DNA from: Thiothrix sp.
GTDB taxonomy: Bacteria > Pseudomonadota > Gammaproteobacteria > Thiotrichales > Thiotrichaceae
NCBI RefSeq assembly: GCF_028714775.1
Contig: NZ_JAQTLS010000004.1
Coordinates: 117,232-181,231, forward strand
DNA length: 64,000 nucleotides
Direction of reading: 5' to 3'
The notes under the pieces were generated by a model that did not search any database, was not told the origin of the DNA, and was given only the letters and a program-made list of their open reading frames with translations. Positions 41,271 through 49,878 of this stretch are shown piece after piece (within the stretch, counting starts at the first letter, position 1; each line of letters starts with the position of its first letter). A program made the translations under genes and the position numbers.

Positions 41271-43232
41271 ATGGCAACCGCAGCTCACGACAGCAAGCTC
41301 ACAGGTCAAGGTCAAACGTTCCGTCGTTTTAAAGACGGCGACAACGAATGGGGCAGTATGCACGACAGTATTTTTGTCGCAGATACTACCCACAAGTGCC
41401 CTACCTACATTCACAAAACGCCACCTTGCCAAGGTAGCTGCCCGGCTGGTGAAGACATCCGTGGCTGGTTGCAAATCGTGCGCGGCATTGAGAAAGCACC
41501 GGCTGGCATGACCATGCAGGAATACGCTTTCCGCCGCTCTACCAATGCTAACCCGTTCCCATCCATGATGGGTCGTGTTTGCCCTGCGCCTTGCCAAACT
41601 GGCTGTAACCGTAATGACGTTGACGATTTCGTCGGCATCAACTCCATTGAGCAATACATCGGTGATACCGCGATTGCCAACGGCTTCAAGTTTGAAGCAG
41701 CGGCAGAACTGAGCGGCAAGAAAGTTGCCATCATCGGTGGTGGCCCAGCAGGTATGGCAGCAGCTTACCAACTGCGGCGTATGGGTCATGCTTCCACTAT
41801 TTTTGAACAGCACCCTGAACTGGGCGGCATGATGCGTTACGGTATCCCTGGCTACCGTATTCCACGCGATAAACTGGAAGCAGAAATCCAGCGTATCGTC
41901 GACATGGGCGACATCGAAGTGCGCTGCAACACCAAAATCGGTGCTGACATCACGGTTGAGAAACTGGAAAGTGATTACGATGCCATCCTGTGGACTATCG
42001 GTTGCTGGAACGGTCGTGGCCTGTTCGTCGACAAATGGGCTGAAACCCCTAACTGCGTCACTGCCGTTGACTTCCTCGAAGCCTTCAACAAAGGCACGAT
42101 GAAATATACCGCACCGCGCGTAGTGTGCGTGGGTGGTGGTGATACATCCATCGACGTGGTATCCGTTTCCCGCCGTATCGGCACATTGGCTAACTACGCT
42201 GAAAATGCTGAAGACGCAGCAACTGGCAAACTGGTACACGGCGAAGTCGGCGAGAAAGTCGCACCTGCTGTTACCCTGACCAGCTTGTTCGCGCTTGACC
42301 AAATGACGGCAGCAGAACACGAAGTTCAGGACGCGCTGAAAGAAGGCGTTACCATCCTGACTGAAGTGATGCCAACCGAAATCGTACTGGATGCCAACGG
42401 TCGCGCTATCGGCCTGAAAGTGGTTGAGTGCGTGATGAAAGGCAACATGCCGCAAGCGAAAGAAGGCGGTAAAGAAACCATCATCGACGCTGACATCATC
42501 GTTTCTGCAATCGGTCAGTTCGGTAAGTTTGATGGTCTGGACGGTCTCAACAACGGTCGTAACCAAGTGAATGCTGATGCCCTGTACCAAGTTCCGGGCA
42601 AGAAAGGCCACTTCGCGGCTGGCGACATTGTGCGTCCACACCTGCTGACCACGGCTATCGGTCAAGCCTCCATCGCGGCTGAAACCATTAACCAGTACCT
42701 GCGTGCGGAAGAGCTGAAAAAGCGTCCGAAAGTGGACAAGCACCACTTCGACCTGATGCAAAAATTGCACGAAGCAGGTCTTGATCCGGCAGATTACGAA
42801 AGCACCCGTGCGGAAGATATGCGTGGTACGTCCGATGCAAGTTATGCCGTACACAACTACGATGACCGTTCCAAAAACGTGATCGTCCCATCTAAAGCCT
42901 TGTTCTTGGGGCACTTTAATAACGTAGCTCGTAACCTGCGTACTGAAGATGTGCCAACGGCTGAAGAAGTACTGGGGCACTTTGCAGAACGGATGAACCC
43001 GCTGGCAGAAGCTGATGCGGTTAAAGAAGCCAAACGTTGCATGAGCTGCGGTATGTGCTTCGAGTGCGACAACTGCGTGATCTACTGCCCACAAACGGCT
43101 GTTTACCGTGTTCCTAAGAAACAGGCAACACTGGGCCGTTATGTTGCAACCGATTACTCCAAGTGTGTCGGCTGCCACATCTGTGCAGACGTTTGCCCGA
43201 CTGGCTATATCGAAATGGGTCTGGGTGAATAA
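41271..43232 (+). CDS. dsrL: DsrL, NAD(P)H:acceptor oxidoreductase (GltD-like)
   Basis: About 653 residues from the ATG at 41271, with AGGAGA upstream. An N-terminal Cys-rich GltB-like segment (CPTYIHKTPPCQGSCPAGED, CPAPCQTGCNR) is followed by the FAD fold (VAIIGGGPAGMAAAYQLRRM) and the NAD(P) fold (RVVCVGGGDTSIDVVSVS). The C-terminus has two 4Fe-4S motifs (CDNCVIYCPQ, CVGCHICADVCPTG). DsrL is needed for sulfur oxidation and takes the electrons from DsrAB to NAD+. Confidence 0.97.
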   Translation: MATAAHDSKLTGQGQTFRRFKDGDNEWGSMHDSIFVADTTHKCPTYIHKTPPCQGSCPAGEDIRGWLQIVRGIEKAPAGMTMQEYAFRRSTNANPFPSMMGRVCPAPCQTGCNRNDVDDFVGINSIEQYIGDTAIANGFKFEAAAELSGKKVAIIGGGPAGMAAAYQLRRMGHASTIFEQHPELGGMMRYGIPGYRIPRDKLEAEIQRIVDMGDIEVRCNTKIGADITVEKLESDYDAILWTIGCWNGRGLFVDKWAETPNCVTAVDFLEAFNKGTMKYTAPRVVCVGGGDTSIDVVSVSRRIGTLANYAENAEDAATGKLVHGEVGEKVAPAVTLTSLFALDQMTAAEHEVQDALKEGVTILTEVMPTEIVLDANGRAIGLKVVECVMKGNMPQAKEGGKETIIDADIIVSAIGQFGKFDGLDGLNNGRNQVNADALYQVPGKKGHFAAGDIVRPHLLTTAIGQASIAAETINQYLRAEELKKRPKVDKHHFDLMQKLHEAGLDPADYESTRAEDMRGTSDASYAVHNYDDRSKNVIVPSKALFLGHFNNVARNLRTEDVPTAEEVLGHFAERMNPLAEADAVKEAKRCMSCGMCFECDNCVIYCPQTAVYRVPKKQATLGRYVATDYSKCVGCHICADVCPTGYIEMGLGE

Positions 43233-43271
43233 TCACCCTTGCCTTTGAGTGCAGGCTCGACAGGAATCAGC

Positions 43272-43787
43272 ATGACTAGCAAGTTTTCAAATATCCTTCT
43301 TGCAGCGGCGCTGGCATTTGCCGGGTTGCTGGCGGGCTGTGATTCAGCCCCGCCGCCAACCAATCTTGCCACCGCAAAGCAGAAGGCTGAACAGTGCGTT
43401 GAACCTACCGCTGAGATGCGCCGCAATCACATGGGGATGCTGATGCACCAACGTGACGCGACCATGCTCGAAGGTATCCGTACCAAGCAGCACAGCCTGA
43501 AAGAGTGCGTCAATTGCCACGTTGCTCCGACCAAAGACGACGGCACGCCGTTGCATTATGGTGATGAGCAACATTTTTGCACGACATGCCATGCGTATGC
43601 CGGGGTGAAAATTGACTGCTTCCAGTGTCATGCTGACCGTCCTGAAGTCGCGCAAGACCCTAATTACCAGCACACGGTTGGTAGTGCGGAAGGGCATCAC
43701 TTCACCCAAGGCGTTACGGCTGCGGCTGAACCGACAGCGGCTGAAGTCCAGATGGTGGCACAACCACAACAAGGAGCTGCAAAATGA
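43272..43787 (+). CDS. dsrJ: DsrJ, periplasmic tri-haem cytochrome c
   Basis: A 171-residue protein from the ATG at 43272. Three haem motifs: CVNCH, CTTCH and CFQCH. The N-terminal hydrophobic segment ends FAGLLAGCDSAPPP, which reads as a lipobox and suggests a lipid anchor instead of the usual uncleaved anchor. It is the haem subunit of DsrMKJOP and overlaps dsrO by 4 bases. Confidence 0.96.
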   Translation: MTSKFSNILLAAALAFAGLLAGCDSAPPPTNLATAKQKAEQCVEPTAEMRRNHMGMLMHQRDATMLEGIRTKQHSLKECVNCHVAPTKDDGTPLHYGDEQHFCTTCHAYAGVKIDCFQCHADRPEVAQDPNYQHTVGSAEGHHFTQGVTAAAEPTAAEVQMVAQPQQGAAK

Positions 43788-44536
43788 GCCAGAACCGTGT
43801 TGATGAATACCGCCGCAAGTTTGTGATGGCGTTGGGTGGTACGGCTGCGGCTGTTACGGTTGCACAGGGTTTTATCCTGCGTGAAGCCAATGCTGCTGGC
43901 GAAGTCTCCAGCCGCCCGCTTGATAAAGCAGTGACTAGCGACAAGCGCTGGGGCATGTTGATTGATGTGACCAAACTCACCGATGGTGGTGCGGGTATGG
44001 TCGAGGCTTGCAAGAAAGAGCATGGCTGGGGCAACGAAGCCGATTCCGATGAGGCGCAAAAAACGCATTGGGCGCGGGTGGTCAAGGTAACGGATAAACT
44101 TACCAAGAACAGCTTCAGCCTGCCAGTCATGTGCCAGCACTGTGAACAGCCGCCATGCGTGGACGTTTGCCCAACAGGTGCTTCCATGAAGCGTGCTGAC
44201 GGCATTGTGCAGGTCAACAAACATCTCTGCATCGGTTGCCGTTACTGCATGATGGCTTGCCCTTACAAGGCGCGTAGCTTTGTGCATGAAGCATTGCACG
44301 ACCAAAAGCCTTATTCCCCGCGTGGTATGGGCACGGTTGAAGCCTGCAATATGTGCATCCACCGCATCGACAACGGTCAATTGCCTGCTTGTGTGGAAGC
44401 TGCCCCGGATGCAGTGATTTTCGGTGATCTGAATGATCCGAACAGCACACTCAGCAAGACCTTGAAAGACATCGGTGGCAAGCAAATCCGTGCCGACCTC
44501 AACTTGAATACTGGCGTGCGTTACCACGGCATTTAA
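43784..44536 (+). CDS. dsrO: DsrO, Tat-exported iron-sulfur protein
   Basis: A 250-residue protein. The N-terminus has a twin-arginine signal (YRRKFVMALGGTAAAVT) and the mature part ferredoxin motifs (CQHCEQPPCVDVCPTGA, CIGCRYCMMACPYKAR, CNMCIHRI). It is the periplasmic electron-transfer subunit that partners DsrP. Confidence 0.97.
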   Translation: MSQNRVDEYRRKFVMALGGTAAAVTVAQGFILREANAAGEVSSRPLDKAVTSDKRWGMLIDVTKLTDGGAGMVEACKKEHGWGNEADSDEAQKTHWARVVKVTDKLTKNSFSLPVMCQHCEQPPCVDVCPTGASMKRADGIVQVNKHLCIGCRYCMMACPYKARSFVHEALHDQKPYSPRGMGTVEACNMCIHRIDNGQLPACVEAAPDAVIFGDLNDPNSTLSKTLKDIGGKQIRADLNLNTGVRYHGI

Positions 44537-44555
44537 CGGCAAAGGACGAACAGCA

Positions 44556-45761
44556 ATGGCGAGTCAAGCAATTATTTTCCGCGAAACCAAGGGCAGCAAA
44601 GGGTTCTTTACCCTCTTGGCTGTGCTCGGTGTATTCCTTGTGCTGGGTGCGATAGCGTTTTTCTATGCGGAACATCACGGGCATCATGTCACTGGCATGA
44701 ATAACCAAACGGTCTGGGGTTTGCCGCATGTATTCGCCATTTTCTTGATCGTGGCAGCTTCTGGGGCGCTGAATGTCGGCTCCATCGGTACGGTCTTCAG
44801 CAAGAAACTCTACCAGCCAATGGGGCGTTTATCGGCACTGGTGGCGATTTCATTGCTGATCGGTGGTTTGATCGTGCTGGTGCTGGACTTGGGTCATCCT
44901 GACCGCTTGATCATTGCGATGACCCATTACAACTTTAAATCCATCTTTGCGTGGAACATCATCCTGTATAACGGCTTCCTTGCCCTGTGTGGGATGTATA
45001 TTTGGACAATGATGGATCGTAAGGTGAAAGGATTCTACAAGTTGGCAGGGTTTTCAGCCTTTACATGGCGCTTGATCCTGACTACTGGTACGGGTTCCAT
45101 CTTCGGCTTCTTGGTATCACGCGATTTCTACAACTCTGCGGTAATGGCACCGTTGTTCATCGTGATGTCTTTTGCATTCGGTTTGGCGATTTTCATTCTG
45201 GTACTGCATTTCGCGTACAAATGGACAGAGCGTGAACTGGGCGAAGTGGTGATGAACCGTTTACGTAACCTGCTGGCAGTCTTTATCTGCGGCGTGCTGC
45301 TGCTTGAACTGGCGCGTCATTTGACAGGCTTGTATATTGCCCAACGGCTTGGGGTAGAAACTTTCATTCTGCGTGATGGCGGGATTTACACCCAATTGTT
45401 CTGGGTTGGGCAAATCCTGTTGGGTAGCTTGCTGCCGTTGGGTCTGATCTTCTGCCGTAAGTTGGCGAATAACCGCACTGCTTTGTTGTTGGCAGCGGCA
45501 TTCACCATCTTGGGTGGTTTTGCCCAACTGTACGTTATTCTGATTGGTGGGCAAGCCTATCCTTTGACGCTGTTCCCCGGCGCGGAAGTTTCCAGTGGTT
45601 ATTTCGACGGCGCTATCAATAGCTATGCCCCGAGTATTTGGGAACTGATGCTGGGTGTTGGCGGTGTGGCACTGGCTTTGGTGATGGTGACAATTGGGGT
45701 GAAAGTGTTGCGCTTCCTGCCCGATTCCCTGTCAGATGCGATGGTTGACCCTCTCAAGTAA
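44556..45761 (+). CDS. dsrP: DsrP, NrfD-family membrane subunit
   Basis: A 401-residue protein with about ten membrane helices of the NrfD/PsrC type (VWGLPHVFAIFLIVAASGAL, LVLDLGHPDRLIIAMTHYNF). It is the quinone-interacting partner of DsrO. Last gene of the operon; dsrN, dsrR and dsrS do not follow. A strong terminator comes 20 bases later. Confidence 0.97.
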   Translation: MASQAIIFRETKGSKGFFTLLAVLGVFLVLGAIAFFYAEHHGHHVTGMNNQTVWGLPHVFAIFLIVAASGALNVGSIGTVFSKKLYQPMGRLSALVAISLLIGGLIVLVLDLGHPDRLIIAMTHYNFKSIFAWNIILYNGFLALCGMYIWTMMDRKVKGFYKLAGFSAFTWRLILTTGTGSIFGFLVSRDFYNSAVMAPLFIVMSFAFGLAIFILVLHFAYKWTERELGEVVMNRLRNLLAVFICGVLLLELARHLTGLYIAQRLGVETFILRDGGIYTQLFWVGQILLGSLLPLGLIFCRKLANNRTALLLAAAFTILGGFAQLYVILIGGQAYPLTLFPGAEVSSGYFDGAINSYAPSIWELMLGVGGVALALVMVTIGVKVLRFLPDSLSDAMVDPLK

Positions 45762-45781
45762 GCGTTGCTTGAACTTCTAAA

Positions 45782-45806
45782 AAAAACCGGCCTCGTGCCG
45801 GTTTTT
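45782..45806. terminator. Bidirectional terminator of the dsr operon
   Basis: A 10-bp perfect stem AAAAACCGGC/GCCGGTTTTT with a 5-base loop, between convergent genes. Confidence 0.95.
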
Positions 45807-45824
45807 GTTTGCCCGGAGAGAAGG

Positions 45825-46436
45825 TTAGCGCGGTAAGTCGTGGGCGTATTTGTGCAGGATGTCTTCTAAGCGCTGGAAGGCTTCCGGCTTTTTGCTAGCG
45901 CCGGGGAAGCTTTGGTAAATCAGGTGTTTCTCAATACTTCCTGCATGGATTTCAAGGTGTTGGGCGTAGAAACGTTGGCCTTTTTGCGCCCCGCCCAGTT
46001 TGGTTTCATCAATGTCGAGGATGCCACTGTCACCGATGGCGGCGTAGAGCTTGTCGATCTCCTTGTCGGGTAATTTCACGCTAACGGTTTTTAGGTCATC
46101 CTCTGTCCAGCAGGGGCGGCTTTGCACCCATTGCCCACAACGTTTAGTGGTGTCTTCGAAGTAGGTGTAACTGAGGACGCCGTTTTCCAGTTTGATTTCA
46201 GTATAAAAACTTTCACCCGTTGCTAAAAAGCGCAGGTAGAGCTGGCTATCCGTGGCGGTTTGCGAAAGGGGTGGGGAAGGTGTTGCTTGGCTGGATGGGA
46301 TGGTCGGGGTGTTCATGTGGGTAGGTTCCGATGCGGGCGATGTGGGTTTGTCTTCGTGTTGGTCGCAGGCACTGAGTCCTAACAATAGCCCAGCCACCAC
46401 TAACCCGTGCAGCAAGCTGGTTCGGTTCCCTTTCAT
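45825..46436 (-). CDS. Lipoprotein of unknown function
   Basis: About 203 residues from the ATG at 46436 (an in-frame GTG lies at 46445). The signal peptide ends in lipobox LLGLSACDQ, followed by a Ser/Thr/Pro-rich tether. The C-terminal domain of about 140 residues (YLRFLATGESFYTEIKLENG, KRCGQW...RPCWTEDD) has two Cys and alternating beta and helix segments. It resembles uncharacterised periplasmic proteins and no family is assigned. Confidence 0.75.
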   Translation of the reverse strand: MKGNRTSLLHGLVVAGLLLGLSACDQHEDKPTSPASEPTHMNTPTIPSSQATPSPPLSQTATDSQLYLRFLATGESFYTEIKLENGVLSYTYFEDTTKRCGQWVQSRPCWTEDDLKTVSVKLPDKEIDKLYAAIGDSGILDIDETKLGGAQKGQRFYAQHLEIHAGSIEKHLIYQSFPGASKKPEAFQRLEDILHKYAHDLPR

Positions 46437-46460
46437 CGTATCCACGCCCCTTGTGGTTGA

Positions 46461-46497
46461 CTGAAAAGGGGGCAGTCGGTGTGGCTGCCCCTTTCAG
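46461..46497 (-). terminator. Inverted repeat downstream of the transglutaminase-like gene
   Basis: CTGAAAGGGGCAG and CTGCCCCCTTTTCAG on the minus strand pair around a 9-base loop, with one bulged C. The T residues lie in the stem and no clean tail follows, so the terminator call is moderate. Confidence 0.5.
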
Positions 46498-46499
46498 GG

Positions 46500-47957
46500 T
46501 TAACTGTTGGCAAACTGGATCAATTGCTCAACAATGGCGGCTAGTGGTGCGCCATCTGTTTTGGATGATTGTTGCGCAGCGGTACGCCAGTTCGGGGGAA
46601 CGGCTTGACCGCGTTGCCATGCTCCGGTTGCCAGATGATCGTAATGGGTGGTTGCCCTTGTTCCTTTCGGTGGTGTCCACAGGAAGTCAGGGTGTTTATT
46701 GGTGTACCACTCTCCCCCTATGATCTTGCCGCTGGCATCAAGTTCCAGATCGTAGTGGTAATCAGCACTTTGGATGGCATCATGGCTTGGATTGTCATCC
46801 GGGCGCTGGCTGGGGCTGGTTTCCACCACATAAGAAACCCGCATGGCAACCCCGACAAAAGAAACGGCACGGCTGCTGCGGTATGCCTTGAACTTGTCGC
46901 TGGTAAATGCCGCTTTACTGACCGTCGCACCGGCTAAGGTGCTGGCTTGGGTACGGGTTTGCGGGTTGAAATAGCTGTATTCGTAACCGTAAGTGGGTTG
47001 GTTCCACACTTCGTAGTCATAGGTGACATCCATGACCATGCTGCGCTTGGAAGCGCCAATCTGATTCACTACCGCCAAATGCCAAGTGCCGGGGTTGGTG
47101 TCGAAGCAGGTGCTGGAAGTGACGCGCCCAGTTACCGGGTCTTTCGCGGGGTTCTGGTCATTGCAACGCCCGCCGATGAAGCGTGAAGCGGAACGCACAT
47201 TCGCCCACAACAATGACCCCAGCGCTTTGATGTCAGAGGGGTAAAAGGTAATGGCGATACCGTTAGGGGTTTTTGCCACCACGGATTTGCGTGGACGCGC
47301 CAGCATGTAGGCCGCAGGAGCCCAGCCGTGGCAAATGCCCATCCATGTTTCCACGGAACCGTGCGCGTCGTAGAAATACTTGCCGTCTGACCATTGGCGG
47401 CGGGTCAGTGTGCCATTGGCATCACCCACCAGTGCATCGTATTTTTCTGCCGGAGACAGCCGGTTGATGGCGGCTGCATTGCCGCTGCTGAGGATGGCTT
47501 GTGGCGCGTGGGCGCGGACGTAATCAAAGTTCTGTTTCCAGTTACCGGAAGCTGGGAAGCTAGGGTCGGCATAACGCGCCCCAATAATCCCTTTGTAAAT
47601 GCCCCAGTAGTCATCTGACCACGGTGATTCCGCCAATTTGGCTTTGCGTAAGCCTGCGCTTTCCATGCTTGCCAGAGTGGCATAGGCGAACTTGTCTACC
47701 AGATTTTCGGCTTTGTCATTGGCTTCATACGCGGCGCGGTCATCCGCAACTTCTTCCATACGGTAAATGTGTTGGCGGATGCTGTCGCGGGCGGTGATGA
47801 AGGTCTGGTTATCAATGGCATCTTGGGAGAAGAGGGTGTTGCCGGTGACAACGTTGCCGTCTTGATCAAGTTTGGGTGGGATGCGATCCATGACTTCTGC
47901 GGTATTCTGGTCGAAGTCTTGCAGAAACGCATTAATTTGTTGTTCTGTCTGTGACAT
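46500..47957 (-). CDS. Transglutaminase-elicitor-family protein (TGase_elicitor-like)
   Basis: A 485-residue protein with an AAGGAGTT ribosome site. No signal peptide. A central Cys hydrolase core can be read as ETWMGICHGWAPAAYMLARP (nucleophile Cys), NPGTWHLAVVNQIG (His) and MVMDVTYDYEVWNQP (Asp). These are the features of the family named after the Phytophthora GP42 transglutaminase elicitor, which also has bacterial members. The N-terminal 90 residues are helical and acidic. Its physiological role here is unknown; protein cross-linking is a possibility (inference). Confidence 0.75.
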   Translation of the reverse strand: MSQTEQQINAFLQDFDQNTAEVMDRIPPKLDQDGNVVTGNTLFSQDAIDNQTFITARDSIRQHIYRMEEVADDRAAYEANDKAENLVDKFAYATLASMESAGLRKAKLAESPWSDDYWGIYKGIIGARYADPSFPASGNWKQNFDYVRAHAPQAILSSGNAAAINRLSPAEKYDALVGDANGTLTRRQWSDGKYFYDAHGSVETWMGICHGWAPAAYMLARPRKSVVAKTPNGIAITFYPSDIKALGSLLWANVRSASRFIGGRCNDQNPAKDPVTGRVTSSTCFDTNPGTWHLAVVNQIGASKRSMVMDVTYDYEVWNQPTYGYEYSYFNPQTRTQASTLAGATVSKAAFTSDKFKAYRSSRAVSFVGVAMRVSYVVETSPSQRPDDNPSHDAIQSADYHYDLELDASGKIIGGEWYTNKHPDFLWTPPKGTRATTHYDHLATGAWQRGQAVPPNWRTAAQQSSKTDGAPLAAIVEQLIQFANS

Positions 47958-47984
47958 GACTTAACTCCTTGTCGCAAGGTTTGC

Positions 47985-48040
47985 TTATTTTACAGTACCC
48001 CTTTAAATCTAGTGCATCAACGCACAATCTGTAAAATAAG
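47985..48040. promoter_or_regulatory. Nested inverted repeat upstream of the transglutaminase-like gene
   Basis: CTTATTTTACAG (47985-47996) and its exact complement CTGTAAAATAAG (48029-48040) are 32 bases apart. A smaller GTGC...GCAC repeat lies inside. The outer arm starts 27 bases upstream of the start codon, so it would overlap the promoter or leader. It may be a paired operator or a leader hairpin. Confidence 0.5.
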
Positions 48041-48111
48041 TTGACCAATGGTAGCAACAAGGCGCTGGTTGCCGAATAGAAAATAGACGGCAACAGGCTG
48101 ATTTTATGGAC

Positions 48112-48903
48112 TTAAGCTTTTTGCATGACAGGATGCAGGCGCTTAATCATTTCCTTGAAAACTTTGGGGTTGGCAGCAACGATGTTGCCGGTTTGCAAGT
48201 GGGTATTGCCACCGTGCATGTCGCTGATCAGGCCACCGGCTTCTTGTACCAGCAGTACCCCAGCCGCCATGTCCCATTCATTCAGGCCGAATTCCCAGAA
48301 ACCGTCAAAGCGACCGCAGGCAACGTAAGCCAAATCCAGCGCAGCAGAACCGGGACGGCGTACACCGGCAGTATCCGGCAGCAAGGCTTTCATGGTTTGC
48401 AGGTAGAGGTCGAGGTTTTGGTTGGCGCGGAACGGGACACCCGTACCCAATAGGGCGCTTTGCATACTGCTACGTTCGGAAACGCGGATGCGGCGACCAT
48501 TCAGGGTTGCGCCATCCCCACGTGCAGCCGCGAAGGTTTCGTCACGCAGTGGGTCATACACCACCCCAACTGCCAAGCGGCCTTTGTGTTTGAGGGCAAT
48601 GGAAACCGAAAATTGTGGGATGCCGTAGAGGAAATTGGTTGTGCCATCCAGCGGGTCGATGACCCATTCGTAATCGCTGTCAGCACCAAATTTGCCACTT
48701 TCTTCCCCTAAAAACGCATGTTCAGGGTAAGCGCGTTGCAATAAGCGGATAATGAGGGTTTCTGCTTCGCGGTCAACTTTTGTGACGAAATCATTGTGGT
48801 CTTTGTTTTCCACGTCCAGTTTTTGCACTTGGTTGGCGTAATGGCGGATGGCTTCGCCAGCCAAACGTGAGGCTTCAATTGCTTTTCTAAGCATGGGATG
48901 CAT
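48112..48903 (-). CDS. suhB: Inositol-1-monophosphatase family protein SuhB
   Basis: About 263 residues from the ATG at 48903, with GGAG upstream; the 39 earlier codons are not conserved. Metal-binding motifs are LGEESGKFG, WVIDPLDGTTNFLYGIPQF and NEWDMAAGVLLVQEAGG. SuhB also acts in rRNA antitermination in E. coli. Single gene. Confidence 0.96.
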   Translation of the reverse strand: MHPMLRKAIEASRLAGEAIRHYANQVQKLDVENKDHNDFVTKVDREAETLIIRLLQRAYPEHAFLGEESGKFGADSDYEWVIDPLDGTTNFLYGIPQFSVSIALKHKGRLAVGVVYDPLRDETFAAARGDGATLNGRRIRVSERSSMQSALLGTGVPFRANQNLDLYLQTMKALLPDTAGVRRPGSAALDLAYVACGRFDGFWEFGLNEWDMAAGVLLVQEAGGLISDMHGGNTHLQTGNIVAANPKVFKEMIKRLHPVMQKA

Positions 48904-49111
48904 ACAAGAACTCCGTTGCAGGACTGGATATACGGGGGCGCTAGGATAGCATAGTTGCCGCAAACTTGTGAGGACAGTTTTTCGCTGAAAAGTTCCATAA
49001 CATGAAACTATGGATAGCACAAGTATAATCTGGTTGTAAATTTATCGCGTTCAGCTAATGTTAAGTCGTGAAATTAGTTAGTTGATATGAGTAGGCAAAG
49101 GAGATGCCGTC

Positions 49112-49453
49112 ATGAACATGAAACGTTTTTTAGTGATGACACTGTTAATTGCAGCGCCTGTGATGTCTGCACACGCGGTTGGTACAGCAGCCACTCCAAC
49201 GCCCGCCCCGAATGTCAATTTGGTGGCAACGTTGAATAACGGCCCGGCTTTCAGTGCGGTTAAATGGTCGGTTTACCGTTTGGATAACGGCAGGCCAGTG
49301 CCTATCGAAACCTTTAACCACCGGCATTCCCTCTCGATTGCGCTGCCACCGGGGCGTTACCGGGCGGATGCCAGTTTGAATAATGTTAGCCGTTCACGCA
49401 TATTCGACGTGAGTAGCCGCACTGGCAGCAATATCGTGGTGGCGATGGATTAA
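49112..49453 (+). CDS. Secreted small beta-rich protein, unknown function
   Basis: A 113-residue protein with AGGAG upstream and a signal peptide cleaved after AHA. The mature part (VKWSVYRLDNGRPVPIETFN, HSLSIALPPGRYRADASLNN) looks like a small beta-sandwich such as is repeated in some secreted VWA-linked proteins. No family is assigned with confidence. It converges with the DUF1841 gene, overlapping 4 bases. Confidence 0.7.
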   Translation: MNMKRFLVMTLLIAAPVMSAHAVGTAATPTPAPNVNLVATLNNGPAFSAVKWSVYRLDNGRPVPIETFNHRHSLSIALPPGRYRADASLNNVSRSRIFDVSSRTGSNIVVAMD

Positions 49454-49878
49454 CGCGCTGCTATTTTCTGTATGCATTCCAAATAAGCCGCCTCGTCGGG
49501 GGCGGCATGGTTGCGTTGCGCCAGCCAGATACTTTCTGCCAAGCAATCCATCATCCGGTGTTCGGTTTCGTGGACACCGTGTTTGCTGATGAGTTGTTGG
49601 TAATGTGCGGCAATGCTGGTGGGGCGGTTGGTTGCTACCTGTTCGCGGATGCCTAAGTGTAAGCCCATGTGCAGGAAAGGGTTGGTTTCCCCAGTTTCGG
49701 GGATGTAGTCGCGCTGGATGGCGTGTTCATTTTTCCCCAGTAAAGCATGGTACTCAGGGTGTTCCGCTATCACGCTGGCAACCTGTTGTTCCAAAGCGTC
49801 CATCGGTAATTTTTGCTGTAATTTCTGCCAGCATTGCAGGTAGTAGCGGCGCATACTGTCACGGTCATTGCCAAACAT
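49450..49878 (-). CDS. DUF1841-family protein
   Basis: A 142-residue protein starting [20 protein letters not shown], with VIAEHPEYHALL and TNPFLHMGLHLGIREQVATN, which are the family's conserved blocks. The function is unknown. It follows nth by a 1-base overlap, an association seen in other gammaproteobacteria. Confidence 0.9.
   Translation of the reverse strand: MFGNDRDSMRRYYLQCWQKLQQKLPMDALEQQVASVIAEHPEYHALLGKNEHAIQRDYIPETGETNPFLHMGLHLGIREQVATNRPTSIAAHYQQLISKHGVHETEHRMMDCLAESIWLAQRNHAAPDEAAYLECIQKIAAR

Noticed and set aside
41019-43178. A 719-codon minus-strand frame opposite dsrL
   Set aside because: dsrL on the plus strand has all family motifs. The antisense frame is a side effect of strong codon bias, as are the frames opposite dsrA (34831-35898) and dsrB (35957-37102).
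48041-48111. GTTGCCG/CGGCAAC inverted repeat as the suhB terminator
   Set aside because: The arms are 13 bases apart and no T run follows on the minus strand, so it is too weak to call.
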